Counted from the stretch's first letter, positions 34,909 through 44,151 are shown. The stretch is 64,000 bases of DNA from an uncultured Crocinitomix sp. (GCA_937136425.1 CAKZON010000039.1:1-64000); one strand, 5' to 3'. Notes: generated from the sequence alone by a model not told the origin. Made by a program: numbers and translations.

Positions 34909-35874
34909 ATGATAGTAGTAACAGGTGCAGCAGGTTTCATTTCGTCATGTTTAGTTGCAGAATTGAATCAACTTGGACATCAGGATATTGTTGTTGTGGA
35001 TGACTTTTCCAGAGAAGATAAAGTGAATAATTTGGTTGGGAAATCAATTGTAGCAAAAATTCCACGAACAGATTTTTTTGCGTGGGCAAAAGATTTTTCA
35101 AATGAAATAGATTTTGTTTTTCATTTAGGAGCGAGAACAGATACAACAGAATTTGATAAAGCAATTTTTGATGAGTTAAACGTGACTTATTCGCAAGACA
35201 TGTGGAATTTGTGTGCTGAGAATAATATTCCGTTGGTATATGCGAGTAGTGGTGCCACCTATGGAATAGGTGAAAATGGTTATTCTGATAGCCACGATAT
35301 TTTAGATCAATTAAAACCATTGAATCCTTATGGCGATTCTAAAAATGATTTTGATAAATGGGCATTAAAGCAAGAAAAAGCTCCACCTTTTTGGGCAGGA
35401 CTTAAGTTTTTTAATGTTTATGGGCCAAATGAATATCATAAAGGTAGAATGGCATCTGTAATTATGCATGCTTTCAATCAAATCACGGCATCTGGCGGAA
35501 TGAAGTTATTTGCTTCGCATAATCCAGGTTATAAAGATGGTGAGCAATTGCGTGACTTTGTTTATGTAAAAGATGTGGTAAGCGTTTGTACATTTTTAAT
35601 GCAAGAAAAACCAACTAGTGGGTTGTATAATTTAGGAACTGGAACAGCAAGAACTTTTGTTGATTTAACCAAAGCAACTTTTAAAGCAATGGGAGTGGAG
35701 GAAAACATCTCATTTGTTCCAACACCTGAGGATATTAGAGATAAGTATCAGTATTTTACAGAGGCGGATATCACTAAATTAAAATCAGCAGGTTATAATA
35801 AACCGTTCTCTTCGTTAGAAGAAGGAGTAAATGACTACGTTAAAAATTACCTTATAGGTCGTAATTATTACTAA
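34909..35874 (+). CDS. hldD: ADP-L-glycero-D-manno-heptose-6-epimerase-like SDR
   Basis: 321 aa. Extended SDR with Rossmann motif VTGAAGFISS, GARTDTTE, ASSGATYG, NPYGDSK (Y141 and K145 catalytic), FNVYGPNEYHKGRMAS and the LRDFVYVKDVV block. This is the layout of HldD/RfaD, which inverts C6 of ADP-heptose for the LPS inner core. Odd point: the third glycine of GxxGxxG is replaced by serine (S12), where GFIGS is usual. Neighbouring genes are not LPS genes. First in a four-gene plus-strand run with short gaps (9 and 30 bp, then an overlap). Confidence 0.88.
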   Translation: MIVVTGAAGFISSCLVAELNQLGHQDIVVVDDFSREDKVNNLVGKSIVAKIPRTDFFAWAKDFSNEIDFVFHLGARTDTTEFDKAIFDELNVTYSQDMWNLCAENNIPLVYASSGATYGIGENGYSDSHDILDQLKPLNPYGDSKNDFDKWALKQEKAPPFWAGLKFFNVYGPNEYHKGRMASVIMHAFNQITASGGMKLFASHNPGYKDGEQLRDFVYVKDVVSVCTFLMQEKPTSGLYNLGTGTARTFVDLTKATFKAMGVEENISFVPTPEDIRDKYQYFTEADITKLKSAGYNKPFSSLEEGVNDYVKNYLIGRNYY

Positions 35875-35883
35875 ATTGTAAAC

Positions 35884-36906
35884 ATGGATGTAAATCAAGA
35901 TGTTCAACAAAGGATTTTTGAATCGATAAAAAAGCAGTTACCTAAAGACGAAAAAATAGCAGTTGTATTAATGAATACGCTCTATTTAAGTCAGGACGCT
36001 GTGTACAGAAGGTTGCGTGGAGATGTTCCATTGAGCATTTACGAAACTAAAACATTGTGCGAAGCTTATAATATTTCGTTTGATGAGATTGACGCCTATA
36101 AAAAAGGATCAGTTAATTTTTCTTACATGCCTTTGGATCGTATTGGGCTAAATTTTGAAACCTGGATTATAGGATTGAGAGATGCGCTGCAGCAGATTAA
36201 AGAAATGGAAGATACTAGCATGATTATGAGTGTGAATGATACACCTATCTTTCAGCTATTTAATTTGCCGCATTTAACTCGATTTAAATTTTTCTTTTGG
36301 GCAAAAACGTATTTAAAAATTCCTGCTTATCAAAACGAATTGTTTAAACGCGAAAAAATTGATAAAAAGGTCTTAATGATTGGGATTGAGGCGCACAATA
36401 TTTATAATTCAATTCCAAGTACAGAAATATATTCGTTAGAAACATTGCGCGGAACTTTACGCCAAATTCAATACTATTTTGATGCAAGATTGTTTGAAGA
36501 GCCGAGTTATACATTGGAGCTGATTGACAATTTGATGGAATTAATTGGGCATTTAAAAGCACAAGCCGAAATTGGTAGAAAGTTTGCTTTTAGAAATGAG
36601 CCGCCTGAATCTGGTAACGAATTGCATATGTATTTTAACGAAACTTTTATTTCTGATAATACCTATTTGATTAAATCTAATTCAGGATCAGCCGTGTTTT
36701 TCTCGCACAATATCATGAATTATCTCAATACAACAGATCCTTATTATATACAAGAGTCTGAATTTGTGTTAGACAACCTATTGCAAAATTCTAACCTTAT
36801 TTCAAAGGTGAATGCGAAAGATCGGAACAGGTATTTTGCAGAATTAGAAAACAACGTGCGCAACTTTAGAAAGAAAGTTGAGTTAGAGTTAGAACAAATG
36901 GGATAA
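35884..36906 (+). CDS. HTH-type regulator with unknown C-terminal domain
   Basis: 340 aa. Residues about 20-70 form a Cro/C1-like helix-turn-helix (VLMNTLYLSQDAVYRRLRGD, PLSIYETKTLCEAYNIS). The long C-terminal part is alpha/beta with no enzyme motif (FFFWAKTYLKIPAY, TLRQIQYYFDARLFEE, FSHNIMNYLNTTDPYY) and is typical of a group of Flavobacteria regulators annotated only as helix-turn-helix proteins. Starts 9 bp after the epimerase gene. The target is unknown; it might control its own neighbours. Confidence 0.75.
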   Translation: MDVNQDVQQRIFESIKKQLPKDEKIAVVLMNTLYLSQDAVYRRLRGDVPLSIYETKTLCEAYNISFDEIDAYKKGSVNFSYMPLDRIGLNFETWIIGLRDALQQIKEMEDTSMIMSVNDTPIFQLFNLPHLTRFKFFFWAKTYLKIPAYQNELFKREKIDKKVLMIGIEAHNIYNSIPSTEIYSLETLRGTLRQIQYYFDARLFEEPSYTLELIDNLMELIGHLKAQAEIGRKFAFRNEPPESGNELHMYFNETFISDNTYLIKSNSGSAVFFSHNIMNYLNTTDPYYIQESEFVLDNLLQNSNLISKVNAKDRNRYFAELENNVRNFRKKVELELEQMG

Positions 36907-36936
36907 AGCTTTGTTAAGGCGGTAATTTGTACAACT

Positions 36937-37707
36937 ATGACTGAAAAAATTCTTCATTACTTAAATAAAATTGAAGCAGAAAAGGATATTAAAATATTGC
37001 TGGCCTGCGAAACGGGTTCACGTGCATGGGGATTTCCGTCACCTGACAGTGATTTTGATATTCGAATAATTTATGTCCATAAGTTGGATTGGTATTTAGC
37101 CATTAATAATCCTAAGGATACAATAGAAGTGATGTTTGAAAATAATGACATTGATATTTCTGGTTGGGAATTAAGAAAATCACTTCAATTGTTGGCAAAA
37201 TCGAATCCTGCATTATTAGAAAGGCTTCAATCTCCTATAATTTACAAGGCAGATGCACAGTTTGTAGCAAAAATAAAACCGTTGGCTCAAGCCTGTTATT
37301 CAAAGATTGCAACTATGCACCATTATTTGAATATGGCCAAAAAAATGATTGAAGATCTTGATCATAGTAAAGAATATAAACTCAAACGGTTTTTTTATGC
37401 TTTAAGGACATCTACCGCTTGTCTTTGGATTTTAGAAAAAGAGGAGATGCCACCAATTGAGTTTTCAAAAATGTTGGATGGTTTGACTGAAATGTCACTG
37501 CACAAGGAAAGAATAAAGGAGTTGATTGCCTTAAAGTCTACCATTAGTGAGGCTTATTTCCATACAGGAGATAAAGAGTTGATTGAGTTTATGCAAAAGT
37601 GTATTGATCGTGCAAGTAATGAGGCAAATTCATTGGCTACATCCAAAGGCAATGTTACTTCATTGAATACCTTTTTAGCGTCTCAAGTTCAACAAGAATG
37701 GAAATAG
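36937..37707 (+). CDS. Predicted nucleotidyltransferase, COG3541-like (first copy)
   Basis: 256 aa. Pol-beta-type nucleotidyltransferase with GSRAWGFPSPDSDFDIR at residues 27-43: the GS start and D39/D41 should hold two magnesium ions. Then come IYVHKLDWYLAI and SGWELRKSLQLLAKSNP, the COG3541/YcgL-like pattern. The third acid lies in the DIDISGWEL segment. Family members are thought to modify RNA ends or proteins, but the substrate is unknown. Overlaps the second copy by 10 bp, so the two are translated together. Confidence 0.85.
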   Translation: MTEKILHYLNKIEAEKDIKILLACETGSRAWGFPSPDSDFDIRIIYVHKLDWYLAINNPKDTIEVMFENNDIDISGWELRKSLQLLAKSNPALLERLQSPIIYKADAQFVAKIKPLAQACYSKIATMHHYLNMAKKMIEDLDHSKEYKLKRFFYALRTSTACLWILEKEEMPPIEFSKMLDGLTEMSLHKERIKELIALKSTISEAYFHTGDKELIEFMQKCIDRASNEANSLATSKGNVTSLNTFLASQVQQEWK

Positions 37708-38750
37708 AAGATCTACGAAAAAACGAAACAATTATTTTAGAGTGCATTAGTGGAAGTAGGGCTTATGGTCTTGCCACTCCAACTTCTGACACGGATATTA
37801 AAGGGGTTTTTCTTTTACCAAAATTTGATTTTTACGGACTCAATTATACTCCACAGGTTAATAATAGCACAAACGATATTGTGTTTTATGAGCTGAGAAG
37901 ATTTATTGAATTACTCTCAGTTAATAACCCCAATATTTTAGAGTTATTAAGCACACCAGATGAACATGTAATTTATCAAAATCCAGTTTTGAGTCAATTA
38001 AAAACGGAAGATATTTTATCCAAATTATGTAAAAACACTTTTGGTAAATTCGCCGTCTCTCAAATCAAAAAAGCAAAAGGGCTCAAGAAAAAAATTGTTA
38101 ATCCAATAGCAAAAGAACGTAAAATAGTACTTGATTTTTGTTATGTGAACCATAAAAATGGTTCTGTGCCTGTCCAAAAGTATTTAGAGCAAATGAAATT
38201 TCATCAATCGGATTGTGGTTTGGTGAAAATACCGCATATGCGAAATATGTATGGTTTATATTACAGTGCAAATGGTGTTTATAAAGGAATTGTACAAAGT
38301 AATGAGTCGAATGATATTTCATTAAGTTCTGTTTCGGTGGAAGATGAACAAGTGGCATTATTGTACTTTAATAAAGATGCTTATTCCATTTATTGCAAGG
38401 ATTATAAAGAGTATTGGGACTGGGTTGAAAATCGTAATGAAGATAGATACGAAAACACAAAGTCGCACGGAAAGAACTATGACGCTAAAAACATGATGCA
38501 CACCTTTCGATTGCTAGACATGGCAATAGAAATTGCACAAGAGCACAGCGTAAATGTACACAGACCCAATCGAGATTTTTTATTAGCAATTAAATCTGGA
38601 GAATTTGAATATCAAGATTTATTAGAAATGGCCAATAAAAAACAGGCAGAAATGGAAGTCGCATTTGAAAAGTCAACCTTGCCAGACCGACCGAACCTCT
38701 CTCATATTAATCAACTTTGTTTTGATTTGAGAGAGGAACTGTATCGGTAA
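37698..38750 (+). CDS. Predicted nucleotidyltransferase, COG3541-like (second copy)
   Basis: 350 aa. Same core as the preceding gene, GSRAYGLATPTSDTDIKG with D31/D33, then FLLPKFDFYGL, DIVFYELRRFIELLSVNNP, and a C-terminal HTFRLLDMAIEIAQE and NRDFLLAIKSGEFEYQDL part. The longer C-terminus includes a basic stretch (KKAKGLKKKIVNP) that could bind RNA. The overlapping pair shares about the first 100 residues in order but is diverged. No RtcB ligase or HEPN partner is nearby. The gene ends 2 bp before a 13-bp inverted repeat. Confidence 0.85.
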   Translation: MEIEDLRKNETIILECISGSRAYGLATPTSDTDIKGVFLLPKFDFYGLNYTPQVNNSTNDIVFYELRRFIELLSVNNPNILELLSTPDEHVIYQNPVLSQLKTEDILSKLCKNTFGKFAVSQIKKAKGLKKKIVNPIAKERKIVLDFCYVNHKNGSVPVQKYLEQMKFHQSDCGLVKIPHMRNMYGLYYSANGVYKGIVQSNESNDISLSSVSVEDEQVALLYFNKDAYSIYCKDYKEYWDWVENRNEDRYENTKSHGKNYDAKNMMHTFRLLDMAIEIAQEHSVNVHRPNRDFLLAIKSGEFEYQDLLEMANKKQAEMEVAFEKSTLPDRPNLSHINQLCFDLREELYR

Positions 38751-38752
38751 TT

Positions 38753-38799
38753 AGAACGATTTCTTTTCGTTATTAAAAACTAGGGCAAGAAATCGTTCT
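38753..38799. terminator. 13-bp inverted repeat between convergent genes
   Basis: AGAACGATTTCTT (38753-38765) and AAGAAATCGTTCT (38787-38799) are exact reverse complements with a 21-nt loop. The right arm lies inside the last codons of the MuiA-like gene. Neither side has a T-run, so it is a non-canonical bidirectional terminator or mRNA 3'-end stabiliser. Confidence 0.5.
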
Positions 38800-40485
38800 A
38801 TACTTCTTAACACGAATTGTTTTGTCTTTAGGATATTTAATCGTGAATGAAATTTGGTAAGATTTTGATTCGCCAGGTTTAAGGTTCAATAGCCATGTTA
38901 ATTTGCCCGAAGTTTCATTGTAAGTCGCATCTGAAGTTTCGTTAATGGTAATTGAAATGTCACTGTCTTGCGAAATAGGGATTTGATCATATAAGTTCAA
39001 TCTAATTGGAATATCGCGATTATTTTTTGCAATTATTTTATAAGTATAGTTGTCTTTACGATTGCTGCCAATTACTTTCTTATCACTAAATTCTTGCATT
39101 AATTTTCTTGAAACAGGAATCTTAGTATCTCGCCCAAAAGATAAACGTAGAGTATCCGAAACATTGCTTGTATTGATGTACGACTGACCTACAAAAGCCT
39201 CAGAAAAATAAACCTGCGTTGGTCCAGGTACCAAGTCTAAACTTTCCCACCCAACAATATTGGCTAATAAAAATGCATCTTTATCCAATTTTGGAACGGC
39301 TTTATGAGAGAAAGTAGCAGTAAGACTGTGTTCTGTAATATCAACCAAATAGGGTTTAGCGTCACTAGGAATTGAGTACTGTTTTTCAATTTCAAACGTA
39401 GTTGATAATTGTGAAACTTCAATGTTTGTGAATTTAATATTATCCTCAGGATTAGCAACTGTTTCTTGGCTTTGCTCATAATTATCAGTTGCATAAATTC
39501 CATCTAGATTTTGAGATATTTGCGGAGCGGCATTCCAATTTTGATAGTATTTTTTGTATGCGCGGTTATCAGGCACTACATATTCATTTCCTTGGTAGGC
39601 GTCACTAGTTTGATTCATTAATGAATTATAATTTAAATACCAAGGAGCTAATTCTGGAGCTGAAGCAGAAATATTAGGATCTGATGTTGATAAAAATAAG
39701 TTTACATCTGCCCAATCATTCCCTGTATTATTGTAAACTTTGGCTTTGTATTTTAAAGATATTTTGTCCTTAATGTTATTCGCTCGTAAATCATAATTTG
39801 CTTGCCAACCGCAGTTTGAGACCATATATTTTAGATTGACTGTAGCGGTTTCAGTTGTCGGGGCGTCAACAATTACTACAATTTGATTACTCTTAATTGT
39901 TTCTTTATAATTCAGTTCGGTTAATTGGTTTTGATATCGATATTTTAAATTATTCTTTTTTCGAATGCGTAAATCGTATTGGGTCATGGTTTTATTAATT
40001 TCCATGATGTGTTTGCGATAATAGGCAGCCATTGCACTCAATTCTTCAACCGTTAAATTTTGCTGATCGCCTTTAATAGATTTGTTTTGCTCCAACAATT
40101 GTCTTTCAACTTGGTAGGCAGATTTTTCGTTTTGTAAATCCACAACTTCATCACTTAATAACTGAATGGAGTCTTTTATAGTTTTGATTCGTGGATTCCG
40201 ATCAGATACACTTAAATAATCAATTTCTGAACTTACAGAAACAAGGCTTAAATCGGTTTCACTTGAAAACTGAATACTTTTATTGTCAGCAACGGTACTG
40301 ATTTCTGTAAAAACAAGTTTGTTTCTTCCTTTTTTAAGATTTATAGATGCAGTTCGGTGCACTTCACCACCTGTTAAAAATACCGTTATGGCCTCAATTT
40401 TACTACTTATTCTTGATGTTGTAATTTCTTGCGAAAAACCGGCTATACTTGTTGTAAATAAAATAGTTAATAGGATATATTTCAT
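38773..40485 (-). CDS. Mucoidy inhibitor MuiA-like protein (DUF4140-DUF4139)
   Basis: 570 aa with a signal peptide (MKYILLTILFTTSIAGFSQ). N-terminal DUF4140 region (SSKIEAITVFLTGGEVHRTA, LKKGRNKLVFTEIS), a coiled-coil hinge (about residues 85-190), then the DUF4139 beta domain (LKYMVSNCGWQANYDLRAN, YKAKVYNNTGNDWADVNLFLSTSDP) and a final WLLNLKPGESKSYQISFTIKYPKD. Named for a Xanthomonas/Pseudomonas suppressor of mucoidy; the biochemical role is unknown. Periplasmic or surface located. Transcribed alone. Confidence 0.88.
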   Translation of the reverse strand: MKYILLTILFTTSIAGFSQEITTSRISSKIEAITVFLTGGEVHRTASINLKKGRNKLVFTEISTVADNKSIQFSSETDLSLVSVSSEIDYLSVSDRNPRIKTIKDSIQLLSDEVVDLQNEKSAYQVERQLLEQNKSIKGDQQNLTVEELSAMAAYYRKHIMEINKTMTQYDLRIRKKNNLKYRYQNQLTELNYKETIKSNQIVVIVDAPTTETATVNLKYMVSNCGWQANYDLRANNIKDKISLKYKAKVYNNTGNDWADVNLFLSTSDPNISASAPELAPWYLNYNSLMNQTSDAYQGNEYVVPDNRAYKKYYQNWNAAPQISQNLDGIYATDNYEQSQETVANPEDNIKFTNIEVSQLSTTFEIEKQYSIPSDAKPYLVDITEHSLTATFSHKAVPKLDKDAFLLANIVGWESLDLVPGPTQVYFSEAFVGQSYINTSNVSDTLRLSFGRDTKIPVSRKLMQEFSDKKVIGSNRKDNYTYKIIAKNNRDIPIRLNLYDQIPISQDSDISITINETSDATYNETSGKLTWLLNLKPGESKSYQISFTIKYPKDKTIRVKKYRTISCPSF

Positions 40486-40651
40486 TGGATCAATTTGTAA
40501 ATTATGAATTATTTGCGTTTCACTATTGTAAACAATGGATTGCGTCTAAAGTTACAGTGCCGTTTATATTTGCGGTAGGCAGAATGAGTTTTCGTTAAGA
40601 TATTAAGGGTGAAATGGTAGGTTGGGTGAGTTGAAGGTAATGTTTGAAATA

Positions 40652-41665
40652 TTAAACCCAAACTTTTGACCCTTCAGAGCAGTTTTTGCAAATTTCAATG
40701 TCTTTTCGGTTTTTAAATACTTTTGAACGAAATTCTCGGTATATGCTAGACTTCCAGGTCGTGTTAAAATCTAGCGTATTCAAGTCGCCCATTTTATGTT
40801 GGGCGTCTTTGTCAAAACAACATGGAACTATTTTTCCGTCCCAAGTGAAAACGCATGAACTCCACATGCGCCAGCATTTGTTTTTGAATTTGTTCTTTAA
40901 TTCATATTGTCCCTCATTCGTTTTCTTGTAGCGAGAATAAGTTTCATTTTCAGGAATTAAATCATTGCCCGTTTCATAATCATAAACCTGAACGGATTTT
41001 AGCCGAACTTCATCTACACCAACAGATTCGCCTAATGCAAAAAGTTTGTCAATTTCATGCTCATTATGTTTTGTAACCAAAAATTGAAATGTAACGACTG
41101 GATTAGGGCGATTCATTTTTCTTTTGGCAGCAATTAAATTTTTTGTTCCTGCAATTACTTTTTCTAATTTTCCATTAATACGGTATTGCTCATAGGTTTC
41201 TTGCGTCAAGCCATCAATTGATATAATAATTTCGCTTAAACCAGAGGTAACAATTTTTTCTGCCGTTTCAGGAGTGATAAAATGTGCATTGGTTGAGGTG
41301 ACTACATAAATATTGCGTTCGCGCGCCTCCTTTACCAAAGCCAAAAATTCTGGATGAATAAAAGGTTCGCCTTGGAAATAATAATTGATATGTTGCAATT
41401 GTTTTCCAACCTGGTCAAGAATTTTTTTATTCAAATCAAGATCCAAATTACCTGTGTCTCTTGTAAACTGACGCAAACCACTTGGGCATTGAGGACACCT
41501 TAAATTACAAGTTGTAGTTGGCTCAATTGAAATGGCCATGGGCTTGCCCCAATGAATAGGCTTTTTAAGTATTGCAGCTAAATGGAATGAAGTTTTGAGC
41601 AAGGCTAAATTCCAAAGTCTTCTAAAGGTGACAGTTTTTAATATTTCCTTGGTCCGCAGTTTCAC
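40652..41665 (-). CDS. Radical SAM protein with SPASM domain
   Basis: 337 aa from a GTG at 41665. Residues 53-60 CNLRCPQC give the CxxxCxxC site for the SAM 4Fe-4S cluster. A GEP motif follows (YYFQGEPFIHPEF), then ISIDGLTQETYEQYR. The C-terminal SPASM region has CWRMWSSCVFTWDG, VPCCFD and DIEICKNCSEG, enough cysteines for auxiliary clusters. Members activate enzymes, modify peptides or sugars. No precursor-peptide gene is found on either side (40486-40651 and 41666-41759 hold none), so this is an orphan with unknown substrate. Confidence 0.9.
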   Translation of the reverse strand: MKLRTKEILKTVTFRRLWNLALLKTSFHLAAILKKPIHWGKPMAISIEPTTTCNLRCPQCPSGLRQFTRDTGNLDLDLNKKILDQVGKQLQHINYYFQGEPFIHPEFLALVKEARERNIYVVTSTNAHFITPETAEKIVTSGLSEIIISIDGLTQETYEQYRINGKLEKVIAGTKNLIAAKRKMNRPNPVVTFQFLVTKHNEHEIDKLFALGESVGVDEVRLKSVQVYDYETGNDLIPENETYSRYKKTNEGQYELKNKFKNKCWRMWSSCVFTWDGKIVPCCFDKDAQHKMGDLNTLDFNTTWKSSIYREFRSKVFKNRKDIEICKNCSEGSKVWV

Positions 41666-41759
41666 AAAAGGTCGATCTACTGTAAAATTACAGGAATTAA
41701 ACTAACCTTAGCTTTATTCTGGAAATTAGTTCACGAAAGGAAAAGTAATAAACAGTTAC

Positions 41760-42173
41760 TTATTTTTTTACTGAGTTCTGTTTTTCCTTAAGTGCATTCG
41801 GATCAAAATGTTGAAATAAATTCATCCAAATCACTCTGCTTAATCTAAAAGTAAGCGGCATTAAACCTACTATTCCTAATAAGATTGCTGCAATATATAC
41901 TTTGTAAGATGCGCTTGGAAATAAAACGACAATTGCTACACCAATGGCAACAGAAAAAGCAATGGCCAAACCATAACTTACATACATGGCACCATAAAAA
42001 TACCCGGGTTCTTTTTCAAAACGATATCCACATTTATCACAAGTTTCATGATTCTTGCTAAAATCCTTTAAGTCGTAGGCATTTTTAGTTAAATAAAAAT
42101 CCCCCTCATGACACCTTGGACATTTAGAATTGAGGATACTATATAGTCTTTTACCTTTTAGGTTTGAAAGCAT
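41760..42173 (-). CDS. DUF983 family membrane protein with zinc ribbon
   Basis: 137 aa. N-terminal zinc-ribbon motifs CPRC (SKCPRCHEGDFY) and CDKCG (ETCDKCGYRFEKEPG), then two membrane helices (about 60-85 and 88-108), as in DUF983. Function unknown; relatives are linked loosely to cytochrome oxidase assembly or envelope metabolism. A TATCTTTG -7 box is 20 bp upstream. Divergent from the LTA-synthase-like gene. Confidence 0.9.
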   Translation of the reverse strand: MLSNLKGKRLYSILNSKCPRCHEGDFYLTKNAYDLKDFSKNHETCDKCGYRFEKEPGYFYGAMYVSYGLAIAFSVAIGVAIVVLFPSASYKVYIAAILLGIVGLMPLTFRLSRVIWMNLFQHFDPNALKEKQNSVKK

Positions 42174-42192
42174 GGTAAACTAAGTTTGGGTA

Positions 42193-42200
42193 CAAAGATA
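42193..42200 (-). promoter_or_regulatory. -7 box TATCTTTG of the DUF983 gene
   Basis: Exact TAnnTTTG on the minus strand, 19 nt before the ATG at 42173. No clear -33 element. Confidence 0.5.
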
Positions 42201-42266
42201 TATCAATCAAATAAGTGAGAAGTGATTTTCGTCACTTTCATGACAAGTATGTTGTTCAGAATTTAA

Positions 42267-42274
42267 TAGTTTTG
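42267..42274 (+). promoter_or_regulatory. -7 box TAGTTTTG of the LTA-synthase-like gene
   Basis: The box ends 5 nt before the GTG at 42280, so the mRNA would start at or beside the initiation codon. Confidence 0.55.
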
Positions 42275-42279
42275 TAATC

Positions 42280-44151
42280 GTGAAAGGACAGCTTAAATTT
42301 TTCGGAAAACTTTTAGCCATTTGGCTTCTCTTTTTTCTTTTTCAACGATTACTCTTTATTTTTCACTTTTTAGGAGACTTTAGTGGAAACTATGGTGAAT
42401 TGTTTCTAATGCCTTTTCACGGATTAAAATTGGATTTGTCTGCCTTTGGTTACATTTCAGGTATTGCATTTTTAATTAGTGTCCCAAGTTTTTTTATTAC
42501 TAGTGAAAAAGGATTAAAAATTATTAATCGAATTATCACTATCTATTTTTGGACAATTTTAATACTTGTTTCATTAGTCATGTGTGGTGAAATTGTGACC
42601 TATATTGAATGGAAAACAAAACTGTCATCTAAAATCTTTATGCATTTTGGTACTCCGTCTGAAATATTTCGAACGGCCTCAGGATCCTATACGTTTTGGT
42701 ATTTTTTCTACTTTATTGTTCAAGTTGTGTTCGGTTATTTACTCTATAATCGCTGGTTCAAAAAAAATAAAATCAAGTCTACTATTCAATCAATTTCAAA
42801 ACGTCTGATTTATGGGTTGACTTATTTTTTAGTTGGAGCTTTTGTTCTTGTTTTAATGATTAGAGGGGGATTGCAGCAAATTCCTGTTAGTGCCACTGAT
42901 GGTTATTTCTCTAATAAACAAATAGTGAATGATGTGACTGTTAATCCGGTTTGGAATTTTATAAATACATGCTACGTTCATTTTAAGGTAGATTTGTCTG
43001 CCTATTATCATAATTTAGATCCTCAGGTTTCTGACGATTTAACAGCGAGTTTATATACTAGTGATGGAATCGATTCCGTTAAAATTTTCGATCAAAAACA
43101 ACCTAATATTGTTTTGGTAACGCTAGAAGGTTGGTCTGCACAAATGATAGAACCTTTAGGAGGAGAGTCAGGAATTACGCCAAATTTCAATCAACTTTGC
43201 AATGAAGGGTTACTCTTTACAAAAATATTTTCAACCGGTGGAACTTCAGAGACGGGACACTCTTCTATCATAAGCGGATATCCAACAATTGCAGGAGTAT
43301 CAATCTCAACACAGTCATCTAAATGTCGTCATTTGCCCTCTTTAAATCAATCGTTTGAAGCATTGGGTTATAATTCATTTTACACCTTCGGCGGTTCATT
43401 GTCGTATGGTAATATTGGCGGCTATTTAACAGATGTTGGGTTTGATAAATTAGTAGATGAAAATGACCTTAATTTAACGCCAACAGGAAAGTTAGGGATT
43501 CATGACGAAGCAATGTTTCCTTATTTTTTAAGTGAGGTTCAAAAAGCTAAAAGGCCCTATTTTTACGGCTTGTTTACGCAAAGTACGCATTCTCCTTATG
43601 ATATGCCAGCTGAACCTTTTCCGGGTTATAATAATGATGGATATGTTACTAGCATGCATTATGCAGATGAGCATTTAGCAAAGTTCGTAGAAGGAATTCG
43701 GAATTTACCAGATTATGACAATACTGTGGTTATTTTTATTGCAGATCATGGCCGTGCAAATATTTATAATCAAAATACTTATGATGAAATGTACTTTCAC
43801 ATTCCGTTGCTAATTTGGGGTGGTGCATTAAAAAATGAATATGCTGGTCAAACAATTGATCGGGTAGGTTCTCAGGCAGATTTGGCCAAGACATTGCTTA
43901 ACCAATTAGATATAAATTCAGATGATTTTCATTGGAGTAAAGATTTATTAGATCCTTCTACTCAGGCTTGGGCAATTTGTACTTCAACCTTGTCCTACGG
44001 TTGGAAAAATGAAGATGGCTATACAGTTTATCATATGATTGATGATCGATTAGTGCATTCACCGTATACAGATCAAAAAGAGATTGATGCTGCATTGAAA
44101 AAATGTCGCGCTGTGCTTGAGGCAATGTATAGAGAATTTATTGAATTGTAA
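42280..44151 (+). CDS. LTA synthase-like sulfatase-fold membrane enzyme
   Basis: 623 aa from a GTG start. Five N-terminal membrane helices (about residues 1-220), then an extracellular alkaline-phosphatase/sulfatase fold: IVLVTLEGWSAQMIEPLGG, TGGTSETGHSSIISG with T322 as the nucleophile, THSPYDMPAEPFPGY, and IFIADHGRA with metal-binding Asp/His. This is the layout of LtaS and related phosphoglycerol or phosphoethanolamine transferases. Gram-negative members of this family decorate periplasmic glucans or lipids; the acceptor here is not known. The first in-frame ATG is well downstream, and the -7 box sits 5 nt upstream of the GTG. Confidence 0.9.
   Translation: MKGQLKFFGKLLAIWLLFFLFQRLLFIFHFLGDFSGNYGELFLMPFHGLKLDLSAFGYISGIAFLISVPSFFITSEKGLKIINRIITIYFWTILILVSLVMCGEIVTYIEWKTKLSSKIFMHFGTPSEIFRTASGSYTFWYFFYFIVQVVFGYLLYNRWFKKNKIKSTIQSISKRLIYGLTYFLVGAFVLVLMIRGGLQQIPVSATDGYFSNKQIVNDVTVNPVWNFINTCYVHFKVDLSAYYHNLDPQVSDDLTASLYTSDGIDSVKIFDQKQPNIVLVTLEGWSAQMIEPLGGESGITPNFNQLCNEGLLFTKIFSTGGTSETGHSSIISGYPTIAGVSISTQSSKCRHLPSLNQSFEALGYNSFYTFGGSLSYGNIGGYLTDVGFDKLVDENDLNLTPTGKLGIHDEAMFPYFLSEVQKAKRPYFYGLFTQSTHSPYDMPAEPFPGYNNDGYVTSMHYADEHLAKFVEGIRNLPDYDNTVVIFIADHGRANIYNQNTYDEMYFHIPLLIWGGALKNEYAGQTIDRVGSQADLAKTLLNQLDINSDDFHWSKDLLDPSTQAWAICTSTLSYGWKNEDGYTVYHMIDDRLVHSPYTDQKEIDAALKKCRAVLEAMYREFIEL

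Noticed and set aside
36937..38750. MNT-HEPN toxin-antitoxin pair
   Set aside because: Both proteins are nucleotidyltransferases of more than 250 aa; neither shows the HEPN RxxxxH motif.
40486..41759. RiPP cluster around the radical SAM enzyme
   Set aside because: Gaps on both sides (40486-40651 and 41666-41759) contain no plausible precursor peptide, and no protease or transporter is adjacent.
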